Shown piece after piece: positions 17,557 to 24,670 of a stretch of 64,000 nt of DNA (position 1 is the stretch's first letter; every line of letters starts with the position of its first letter). The notes beneath the pieces were generated by a model. The model was not told the origin of the DNA. It searched no databases and saw only the letters and a list, made by a program, of their open reading frames with translations. Source of the DNA: Planctomycetota bacterium (GTDB lineage: Bacteria; Planctomycetota; Phycisphaerae; Phycisphaerales; SM1A02); assembly GCA_024226535.1 (NCBI GenBank), contig JAAELP010000021.1:1-64000 (forward strand), in the 5' to 3' direction. A program made the position numbers and the translations under genes.

Positions 17557-18989
17557 CTCGCGCCGTGCTCGAACGATCCTCTTTGAGCGGGGGACCCCCG
17601 GACCACGCCCTCCGCCGAGCGGAGGTGGACCCGTCGCGACACTACGCGACGTTGACGTTCGTGCGGGGGGCCGTCGTCGCGCTCGGCATCGCCATGCTCT
17701 CCGGTCTGCTGGGCATCCTGTACTACATCCCGGCCGTCGCCGACTGGATGCAGCGCGCGGGCCTTCACTTCACGGCCCTGCGGCCGATTCACACCACCTT
17801 CGCCGCGGCGTTCGTGTTCCTGGGCGGAGTGGCGGTCGTCCACCGCTGCTTCGAGGACGTCGCCGGACCGATGACGGGCGCCGAGCGGCTGCGCCTTCGG
17901 ATCCAGGTGGCACTGTGGGCGGCGGCCGGTATGGGGGTGCTGGCCTCTCTCGCGTCCGGCGTGTTCTCGGGGCGCGAGTACATGGGCTTTCACCCGCTCC
18001 TGTCGATCCCGATCCTGCTCGGCTGGCTGATGTTCGCCTGGAACTTCCTCGTTCACCTCGGCCCCGACATTCTGCGTCGGCCGGTGTACGTCACGATGTG
18101 GGCCGTGGGCGTCTGTCTCTTCGTCTACACCTTCCTCGAGCAGCACGCATGGATACTGCCCGCGGTGTTCTCCGATCCACTCGTCGACACGCGCGTGCAA
18201 TGGAAGGCCACGGGCACGCTCGTCGGGAGCTTCAATCTCCTCGTGTACGGCAGCTTGTACTACATCGGCGGCAAGCTGAGTGGAGACGATCGTTACGCGC
18301 ACTCCCGCCTGGCGTATGGGTTGTTTGCGGTCGGTGTTCTGAACTCGTTCACGAACTTCGGGCATCACACCTATCACCTGCCCCAATCCCACACGGTGAA
18401 GTGGATCAGTTTCGTGGTCAGCATGACGGAGATCGTCCTCCTGTGCCGAGCGGTCTGGGACATCGCCGCGACCGTGAAGAAGCATCGTGCCTCACCGAGC
18501 GGTGCCATCGGGTCGTTCCTGACGGCGGCGAGGTGGTGGACCGGTATCATCCTCGCCACGTCGATCCTGATCTCGATCCCGCCGCTGAACGCACTCATCC
18601 ACGGGACCCCGGTCGTGATGGGGCACGGCATGGGGGCCGAGATCGGAATCGACGGGATGGTACTGTTCGCCGCGATCTGCTGGATGACCGGAGAACTCGT
18701 CCGGCGTCGGGAAGGTGATGCGTCGGTCTTCGACGGAGCATGGATGCGCCGCGCAATCGTCGGGCTCAACCTCGGCGCGGCATGCCTCATCGGGTGGCTG
18801 ACGTTCTCCGGAGTCCTGATCGGCGTGCGGCGTTACGACGCCCTCGCCCCGCCCCAGTGGCTGACGTCCAGCAATCACTACGTGCTCGCGACGTGCGGTG
18901 TGGTGACCGCCTGGTTCCTGGCGAACCTCATCTTCACCTGGGCGCGCCTCCTGTTCGCGCGCAGCGTCCCTGTCGAAAGGCAAACATGA
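17553..18989 (+). CDS. Divergent NorB-like haem-copper oxidase family subunit lacking FeB-site ligands
   Basis: This 478-residue membrane protein has about 12 helices and aligns with the catalytic subunit of cytochrome c-type NO reductase. It keeps the first low-spin haem ligand, His80 (RPIHTT), the double His of the FeB site, His271-His272 (FGHHTYH), and the high-spin haem ligand His358. In a by-eye alignment the third FeB histidine and the nearby glutamate (NorB His207 and Glu211) are Thr220 and Val224. The second low-spin haem His is Met360 (HGM instead of HGH). NO reduction by the usual mechanism is therefore unlikely; an electron-transfer or other role fits better. The GTG at 17553 overlaps the upstream stop and follows GGGAG by 6 bases; GTG 17538 is an alternative. 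Confidence 0.77.
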   Translation: MTRAVLERSSLSGGPPDHALRRAEVDPSRHYATLTFVRGAVVALGIAMLSGLLGILYYIPAVADWMQRAGLHFTALRPIHTTFAAAFVFLGGVAVVHRCFEDVAGPMTGAERLRLRIQVALWAAAGMGVLASLASGVFSGREYMGFHPLLSIPILLGWLMFAWNFLVHLGPDILRRPVYVTMWAVGVCLFVYTFLEQHAWILPAVFSDPLVDTRVQWKATGTLVGSFNLLVYGSLYYIGGKLSGDDRYAHSRLAYGLFAVGVLNSFTNFGHHTYHLPQSHTVKWISFVVSMTEIVLLCRAVWDIAATVKKHRASPSGAIGSFLTAARWWTGIILATSILISIPPLNALIHGTPVVMGHGMGAEIGIDGMVLFAAICWMTGELVRRREGDASVFDGAWMRRAIVGLNLGAACLIGWLTFSGVLIGVRRYDALAPPQWLTSSNHYVLATCGVVTAWFLANLIFTWARLLFARSVPVERQT

Positions 18990-19924
18990 GTGGTGGACGG
19001 CATGTCGTGACGGGTGCGTTCGGATTCTCCGGGAAGCACATCACTCGGCGTCTGCTTGCCGCCGACGTCCCGGTCCGGACGCTCACGAACTCACCGAATC
19101 GCCGGCATTCCTTCGGCGACCGCGTTGACGTACATCCGCTCTGCTTCGACGACGAGCGCCGATTGGTCGAGGCGCTTCGCGGCGCGGAGACCCTGTACAA
19201 CACCTATTGGGTGCGGTTCAATCACAAGGACTTCACGCATGTTGGGGCAGTCGAGAACACGCGGCGGCTGTTCGATGCCGCCCGCGTCGCGGGTGTGAAA
19301 CGCATCGTCCACGTTAGCATCACCAATCCCTCGGAGGACTCGCCGTTCGAGTACTTTTCGGGCAAGGCGAAGCTGGAGAAGGCGTTGCGCGACTCCGGGC
19401 TTCCGCACACGATCCTGCGACCGGCGGTGCTGTTCGGCGAGGAGGACATCCTCATCAACAACATCGCCTGGGTGCTTCGGAAGTTCCCGGTATTCGGCGT
19501 CTTCGGCGATGGTTCGTACCGGATTCAACCCATCCACGTGGACGACTTCGCCGCCCTTGCCGTCCGCGAGGGCGGTGGCTCCGGCGATCGCGTGATCGAC
19601 GCCATCGGACCGGAGACGTTCACGTTCCGCGAACTGGTCGAGAAGATCGGCGCGATCATCGGAAGGCGCCGGCCGATCGTCTCGGTGCCGCCGTCGCTCG
19701 GGCGCCTCATCGGCTCCGTCACGGGCTGGTTCGTTCGTGACGTCATCATCACCCGCGAGGAGATCGGCGGCTTGATGGCGGACCTGCTGCACACGGACTC
19801 CGCTCCGGCGGGGGAGACCAGGCTGACGGATTGGGCGCGCGAGCATCGTGAGACGATCGGGCGCCGGTACGCGAGCGAGCTTGGTCGTCGGCGTGATCGG
19901 CAACGCAGCTACGATATGCTGTGA
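18986..19924 (+). CDS. Atypical SDR, NAD(P)-binding (NDUFA9/NmrA-like)
   Basis: This 312-residue protein has an N-terminal Rossmann fold (VVTGAFGFSGKHI) and the layout of atypical or extended SDRs. TNPSEDSPFEYFSGKAKLEK holds the Tyr and Lys region. LRPAVLFGEEDILINNIAW and IQPIHVDDFAALAV match the NDUFA9-like group, whose bacterial members are often found beside respiratory or sugar-nucleotide genes. The ATG at 18986 overlaps the NorB-like stop (ATGA); longer upstream codons in this frame lie inside that gene and are not used. The substrate is unknown. The coupling suggests that it serves the same respiratory unit, perhaps in assembly. A dyad operator follows 27 bases after its stop. Confidence 0.75.
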   Translation: MSGGRHVVTGAFGFSGKHITRRLLAADVPVRTLTNSPNRRHSFGDRVDVHPLCFDDERRLVEALRGAETLYNTYWVRFNHKDFTHVGAVENTRRLFDAARVAGVKRIVHVSITNPSEDSPFEYFSGKAKLEKALRDSGLPHTILRPAVLFGEEDILINNIAWVLRKFPVFGVFGDGSYRIQPIHVDDFAALAVREGGGSGDRVIDAIGPETFTFRELVEKIGAIIGRRRPIVSVPPSLGRLIGSVTGWFVRDVIITREEIGGLMADLLHTDSAPAGETRLTDWAREHRETIGRRYASELGRRRDRQRSYDML

Positions 19925-19950
19925 ACCGTGCGCCGCTCGGGAGCGAGGAA

Positions 19951-19995
19951 TGATGCGATTGCATCACTTGTCCGCGACGACAGTCTTGCTACGCT
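19951..19995 (+). promoter_or_regulatory. Second TGATGC-N4-GCATCA operator with extended -10
   Basis: Positions 19951-19966 read TGATGCGATTGCATCA, with the same arms and 4-bp spacer as the site at 4404-4419. An extended -10 (TGCTACGCT, 19987-19995) begins its hexamer 31.5 bp from the dyad centre, against 30.5 bp at the first site. It would drive the DoxX-like gene 33 bases downstream and the two genes after it. Repeated sequence, spacing and -10 type make a shared regulator likely. Which regulator it is cannot be read from the site. Confidence 0.6.
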
Positions 19996-20027
19996 CGACT
20001 TGGCGGCCTGGCGAAAAGGAGCTGGCG

Positions 20028-21101
20028 ATGAGCGCCGAACTCCGATCGAACTCGTGGTGCAGCCCGATGAGGCTCGCCGTCGCGAGCGTGCCCGTGATGT
20101 GCTTCGCCGGAGCGGCCTTCGCACACCTTCGCTGGTTCGTCACCGAAGAGGACGCATCCGCGCGGGAACGCTACGTCATGGACACGACGAGCGTGCTCGT
20201 TCTCGTGGGCGCCTTGTGCGTTGTCGCGGTGTTGTGGGTGGTGCAGCGCCAGAGTCGACGGTGGCCGTTTGCCGCTGTGCTCGAGAAGCTCTCGCGCGGT
20301 CCCGAGACGCTGGAGTGGAGGCTGATCGCCTTCCTCGGTGGCCTCATGCTGCTCGACAACGTTCGAACCGGTGTCTTCCTGGCTCCCAACCTGGTCCTCC
20401 CGGGCCCGACGATCGCGGTTGTCGGCGCCATCGCGCAGGCGCTCCTCGCCGTGATCCTGATCCTCCAGATCTCGTTCGTCGTATCGGGAGTGCTCATCAT
20501 CGTCGCGCTCCTGCTGGCCGGGATCTACTTCCCGGCGCCGATCCTGCTCGACTACCTGTTCGAGTTCTGCTTCCTCGCCGCGGCGCTCGTTGCGATTGGG
20601 CCCCGTCTGAGCGCCATCGATCGGCGGATCTACCGCGCCCTCGAAGTCAACCCTCAGCGATGGGCGCCCCGCGCACTCCCGTTGATCAGGATCGGCGTCG
20701 GCCTCACGCTGGTGACTCTGGCGATCCACAACAAGCTGATCTCACCCGGGCTGGCGCTTGCGTTCCTCGCCGAGCACGACTTCAACTTCATGCCGAGGCT
20801 GGGTTTCTCGGAGTTCACCGATCTCCACTTCGCCTTCGCCGCCGGCGTCGGCGAACTCGTGCTCGGCATCCTGTTGATCGCGGGAATCGCGACGCGTGCC
20901 ATCATCTTCATCCTGGCGTGCTTCTTCGTGTCGACGGTGATCGCCCTGGGGCCGATGGAACTGACCGGGCACCTTCCCATCTTCGGTATTGCCATTCTGC
21001 TGCTCGTACGCGGATCGGGCCGCCTGCGAGGCGGCCCATCGTCGACTCCCGTGTCGTCCGGATCATCCCTGCGCCCCGGCGTTGCTTCCGAGAGTGCTTG
21101 A
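20028..21101 (+). CDS. DoxX-like integral membrane protein
   Basis: This 357-residue protein has about eight to ten membrane segments, for instance DTTSVLVLVGALCVVAVLWV and LQISFVVSGVLIIVALLLAG. The C-terminal part (IRIGVGLTLVTLAIHNKLIS; FAAGVGELVLGILLIAGIA) resembles the DoxX family of small quinone-linked membrane proteins, here doubled in size. The ATG at 20028 is chosen over earlier in-frame ATGs because AAGGAG lies 6 bases upstream and because the start then falls after the promoter at 19951-19995. The first membrane segment includes AGAAFAHLRWFV, which may act as a signal anchor. The substrate is unknown; the regulatory site and neighbours place it in the respiratory island. Confidence 0.65.
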   Translation: MSAELRSNSWCSPMRLAVASVPVMCFAGAAFAHLRWFVTEEDASARERYVMDTTSVLVLVGALCVVAVLWVVQRQSRRWPFAAVLEKLSRGPETLEWRLIAFLGGLMLLDNVRTGVFLAPNLVLPGPTIAVVGAIAQALLAVILILQISFVVSGVLIIVALLLAGIYFPAPILLDYLFEFCFLAAALVAIGPRLSAIDRRIYRALEVNPQRWAPRALPLIRIGVGLTLVTLAIHNKLISPGLALAFLAEHDFNFMPRLGFSEFTDLHFAFAAGVGELVLGILLIAGIATRAIIFILACFFVSTVIALGPMELTGHLPIFGIAILLLVRGSGRLRGGPSSTPVSSGSSLRPGVASESA

Positions 21102-21113
21102 GCACCGTCACCA

Positions 21114-21692
21114 ATGAACGGCCCCACTTCGAGCACGGTCTTTCTCGGGGCCCTGATTTCCATCATCCTCGTGGCCGGGCCCGCCCACGGCCATCACGTC
21201 CTCGGCGTTCCGCACTACGTCACGGACAGCGCCTACCCGGAGCCGATCCTGACGCTGACGGAAACGGTGGGCCGATGGCGCATCGAGCTGGTCCATTCGC
21301 CGGGGGCCCCGGAGCCAACCCAGTCCGCGGACATTCGGTTTCGAGTCACGAACGTCGGCGCCGGCAGCGACGTCGTTCCGCCCGTGACCGTCACGGTCCG
21401 GCGATTGCACGTCTTCGGCCCGGGTCTCGACGTGCACGGGCCGGATCGTGTCACACCCGAGGAAGGCAGTTACGTCCTGAGCGTCCTGTATCCCACCGAG
21501 GGCAACTACATCGTCAAGCTCGCGCTCGTAGAGGCAGGGCAGCGATCTGACCTGGTCTTCCCGGTGGTCGTCGGAACCCCAGGCCGGCCCTGGGTCACGT
21601 TGGCGACCTTCGTCATCGGACTCGGTATTCTCCTGATCGTGGTCAGGGCGCTCAAAGTGAAGCGGGCGAGGCGATGCGCGTCGAGCGCGTGA
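21114..21692 (+). CDS. Exported YtkA/FixH-like protein with C-terminal membrane anchor
   Basis: This 192-residue protein has a signal peptide (FLGALISIILVAGPAHG), a His-rich start to the mature part (HHVLGVPHY), a beta-sandwich region and a C-terminal helix (LATFVIGLGILLIVVRAL) with a basic tail. The fold and position, directly before a CcoG/NosR-like polyferredoxin, recall FixH/YtkA proteins, which take part in copper or haem-copper oxidase assembly. The initial His cluster could bind copper. The gene overlaps the next by 19 bases. No enzyme motif is seen, and the family assignment is by general pattern, not by a strict motif. Confidence 0.6.
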   Translation: MNGPTSSTVFLGALISIILVAGPAHGHHVLGVPHYVTDSAYPEPILTLTETVGRWRIELVHSPGAPEPTQSADIRFRVTNVGAGSDVVPPVTVTVRRLHVFGPGLDVHGPDRVTPEEGSYVLSVLYPTEGNYIVKLALVEAGQRSDLVFPVVVGTPGRPWVTLATFVIGLGILLIVVRALKVKRARRCASSA

Positions 21693-23530
21693 GGGGGAGA
21701 CTCGGGGTAGTGTTCCCCTGGCTGTTCCTCGCCGCCGTCGTCGTGACCATGGCGCTGGATCAGGTCACCAGCCGGACGTCGGAGCGGCTGCCCTCATTCG
21801 ATCCGCCCACGGACCGTGCGGTCGTCGATGACGAAGAGAGCCCGGTGGCGATCGACCTGGTCTGCGGCATGACGGTCAGAAGGCGGACGGCGTACGAGCT
21901 GGTCGGCGCTGATCGGTCGTATTACTTCTGCACCTCGTTCTGCCGGGACGAGTTCAAGCGGAAGCCCGACCAGTGGCTCGGAGCGATGCCGCGGGCAGGC
22001 CACGTGATGCACGGGATCCCCACCTCGGTGTATCAGGCCGGCGTTGCCGTGCTGCTGCTTCTGTCCTTCTTCTCCCTGGAGCTGTTCCCCGCGCGCGGGG
22101 CCGGCGGCGCCGAGAAGCTTCCTCGTCGCGTCCTCCAGTCCCGCTGGGACATCACCGGAGAGTTTCTGCGCGGAGTCCTGAAGGCGCCCCTGACCGCGTT
22201 CGTGGCGCGCCTGGTCTTCGTGCTCGCGTTCCTGCTGATCATCGTCGCGGGGCTCTTCGGGAACCAGGATCCGTCGGCGAACATCGCGCCGATCCTGACC
22301 TGGACGATCTGGTGGGCCGGGCTGATCTTCCTGGTTCTCTTCTTCGGGAAGACGTGGTGTTATGTCTGTCCCTGGGATGCCATCGCCACCTGGACCGAGC
22401 GGCTGAGGTTCTGGGGGCCACGCACGTCCGGCGTTGGTCTCGGTCTGAAATGGCCGCGACGCCTGAGGAATATCTGGCCGGCGGTGGCGCTCTTCCTCCT
22501 GCTGACGTGGATCGAGCTGGGGATGAGCGTCACGGTCATTCCGAGGGCGACCGCGTGGGTGGCGCTGACGATCCTCGCCCTGGCGATCGTCAGCGCCGTG
22601 GTCTTCGAGCGAAAGTCCTTCTGCCGATACGCCTGCCTGGTCGGACGGATCTCGGGTCTGTACTCGATGTTCTCGAGCCTGGAGCTGAGAGCCACGGATC
22701 CCGATACCTGCGCTTCCTGCACGACGCTCGACTGCTACCACGGCAACGAGCGCGGGGACGGGTGCCCGACCTTCGAGCTGCCGAAGACGATGCAGCAGAG
22801 CACCTACTGCATTCTCTGCGCGGAATGCATGAAGACGTGCCCCCACGACAACATCTCGGTCCGACTGCGCCCCTGGGCATCGGATCTCGTTGCGCAGGCG
22901 AAGCCGCGGGCGGATGAAGCGATCCTGGCGCTCATTCTGCTCTCGATGACGTCCTTCCACGGCCTGACGATGACACCCGTCTGGCCGAGATGGACCTACC
23001 ACGTGCACGAGTGGCTCGGTGGGCCGCCGCTGCTGACGTTCACGGGGATGATGGTCGTGATCATCGCCGCGCCGATCCTGCTGTTCGCGGCGGCGGCACG
23101 GATCGCGGCGATCTGGAGCGCGCCGCACACCGGCAGGACCCTCTTCCTGCACTATGCGTACGTGCTCCTTCCGCTCGCCCTCTTCTACCATCTGGCGCAC
23201 AACGCCGAGCACTTCCTCATCGAGGGTCCCAAGGTCATCGCCCTGTTGTCGGATCCATTCGGCTGGGGCTGGGACCTCTTCGGGACGAGGCAGTGGAGCG
23301 CGGCGCCGCTGATCACGCTGGAGGGGCTTTGGGTCCTCCAGGTGACGGCGGTTCTGGTCGGTCACGTCTTCTCGTTGTGGATCTCCGCGCGGACGACACA
23401 CCGGCTCATCCCGCAGCGCGGGAGAGCCTTCCTGATGCAGCTTCCCGTGCTGTTGGCGATGATCCTGTTCAGCGCGATCAGCCTGTGGCTCCTGAAGCAG
23501 CCGATGGAGATGCGGCTCTCGGCGATGTAG
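21674..23530 (+). CDS. Membrane polyferredoxin (NosR/NapH/CcoG-like) with YHS domain
   Basis: This 618-residue membrane protein has an N-terminal anchor, then a YHS-type metal domain at residues 60-100 (DLVCGMTV ... YYFCTSFCRDEFKRKPDQWLG). About eight helices follow, with the twin CxxxCP-like motifs of the NapH/NosR family (CYVCPWDAIATW; CRYACLVGRISGLYS). Two ferredoxin sites come next, CASCTTLDC and CILCAECMKTCPHDN, on the side where electrons would leave the quinone pool. NapH and NosR pass electrons from quinol toward periplasmic reductases, so this is a plausible quinol-side partner for the molybdoenzyme. The YHS domain is usually found in metal or copper-handling proteins; its combination with a NosR/NapH core is notable. 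It is the last gene of the island. Confidence 0.8.
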   Translation: MRVERVRGRLGVVFPWLFLAAVVVTMALDQVTSRTSERLPSFDPPTDRAVVDDEESPVAIDLVCGMTVRRRTAYELVGADRSYYFCTSFCRDEFKRKPDQWLGAMPRAGHVMHGIPTSVYQAGVAVLLLLSFFSLELFPARGAGGAEKLPRRVLQSRWDITGEFLRGVLKAPLTAFVARLVFVLAFLLIIVAGLFGNQDPSANIAPILTWTIWWAGLIFLVLFFGKTWCYVCPWDAIATWTERLRFWGPRTSGVGLGLKWPRRLRNIWPAVALFLLLTWIELGMSVTVIPRATAWVALTILALAIVSAVVFERKSFCRYACLVGRISGLYSMFSSLELRATDPDTCASCTTLDCYHGNERGDGCPTFELPKTMQQSTYCILCAECMKTCPHDNISVRLRPWASDLVAQAKPRADEAILALILLSMTSFHGLTMTPVWPRWTYHVHEWLGGPPLLTFTGMMVVIIAAPILLFAAAARIAAIWSAPHTGRTLFLHYAYVLLPLALFYHLAHNAEHFLIEGPKVIALLSDPFGWGWDLFGTRQWSAAPLITLEGLWVLQVTAVLVGHVFSLWISARTTHRLIPQRGRAFLMQLPVLLAMILFSAISLWLLKQPMEMRLSAM

Positions 23531-23816
23531 GCCGCTGCCGAGCAGGGAAAGGGGCGACGCCGGACTGGGGGACCAGCGGAGGATGTGGCATCACCTCTCA
23601 GGGAGGCACGAGTGACGTCACGGCGCGTGCACGCACTCGCCCGTGCAGTGTTCCGACATGCCGGAGTTCTCCTTGACCGCACTCAGGGTCGCCCGGCACT
23701 CGCAGTCTTCCGCGTCGAGAAATTCCAAGAAACCGTGTTACGACCACGGTGCTCCGGCAACTCGTGGGGGTGGAACGATCCTCCGAACGGAACGACAAGC
23801 CACAAGGAGCAATGCC
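23531..23816. other. Intergenic region with a short copy of the Mo-hydroxylase coding sequence
   Basis: No convincing gene is seen in these 286 bases. Positions 23660-23706 match 25822-25868, inside the molybdenum-hydroxylase gene, at about 42 of 47 bases and in the same orientation. On the minus strand this part reads as an open frame of 36 codons (23728-23618, TTG start, no ribosome site) containing CECRATLSAVKENSG, against CEYRATLKAVKEKSG in the hydroxylase. It may be a relic of a duplication. AAGGAG at 23804-23809 belongs to the next gene. Confidence 0.4.
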
Positions 23817-24629
23817 ATGACGACTCCCGCTTCCATCAAGACGGCCGCGACGGTGGCGATGGTCTCCGTCTGCGTTCTCGCGCTCCCGCCCGATGCCCCC
23901 GGGCAGGTGCCCGGACCGGCGATCGATCTCAGACCGATCCGGCTCCCGCGGCTGGAGGAGCAGCCGATCATCCTGTCGAGCGAGGAGGAGCCCGAGGACG
24001 GCGACTTCGAGGCCGAGTACATCGTCAGGCTCTACGAGGAAGAAGGCTGCAGCAACGCCGACGAGTTCATCGAGTTCAGGGTCTGGCTGGACGAGGGCAG
24101 CGGTGAGTACAAGCTGGACGTGGGCTTCCAGAAGAACGACTTCTGGGACAGGCGCATCTCGTCCGTGGGCCCGGACGGCAACGACAACTACCCGGCGGTG
24201 TGGTCGCTGTACGCGGACTCCTACTGCAGCGATCATCTCGAGTCCGGCACCGGTGAGAAGGACCAGGTCGATCACAACGACGAGGCTCGATCCTGCCGGG
24301 CAAGAGTCTCGTCGAACCGGGACTGGTGCTGGTTCTACGCCTTCGAGGGCAGCAATCAGCGCCACGCATGCATGCCGTTCAAGCTCTACAAGCACGGCAA
24401 CACCAGCAACGTCGTGCTGGAGCTCAGCTGCCTGGACACGGACTTCTGGAACGACCGCCCCTCGTCGATCGAGACCACGACTCAGGGCGGCGGGACCTGC
24501 ACGTGGACCTTCTACAAGGACGACAACTACGACGGGCAGTCGATGCAACTCTCCGAGGAGCAAACCGCCGACGATCTCGGGAGCATGGACAACGAGATCA
24601 CCTCGATCAAGCTGGTCATCGACGACTGA
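23817..24629 (+). CDS. Secreted beta/gamma-crystallin-like protein
   Basis: This 270-residue exported protein has a signal peptide (TVAMVSVCVLALPPDAPG). The mature part is acidic and contains paired cysteines. The last 45 residues (FYKDDNYDGQSMQLSEEQT, then DLGSMDNEITSIKLVI) match a beta/gamma-crystallin Greek-key motif: aromatic, D-x-x-Y-x-G, and a late Ser. Such domains often bind calcium. The ATG at 23817 follows AAGGAG by 7 bases; the open frame extends further upstream without a ribosome site. A strong terminator follows at 24674. Its role is unknown, and it does not obviously belong to the respiratory island or to the aromatic locus. Confidence 0.6.
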   Translation: MTTPASIKTAATVAMVSVCVLALPPDAPGQVPGPAIDLRPIRLPRLEEQPIILSSEEEPEDGDFEAEYIVRLYEEEGCSNADEFIEFRVWLDEGSGEYKLDVGFQKNDFWDRRISSVGPDGNDNYPAVWSLYADSYCSDHLESGTGEKDQVDHNDEARSCRARVSSNRDWCWFYAFEGSNQRHACMPFKLYKHGNTSNVVLELSCLDTDFWNDRPSSIETTTQGGGTCTWTFYKDDNYDGQSMQLSEEQTADDLGSMDNEITSIKLVIDD

Positions 24630-24670
24630 GCGAGCGGGGCTACGACGCGCGCGTCATCTGCCGGTTCGCT

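Noticed and set aside
17553-18989. Annotation as a functional NO reductase large subunit
   Set aside because: Key FeB ligands and one low-spin haem histidine are not conserved in the alignment.
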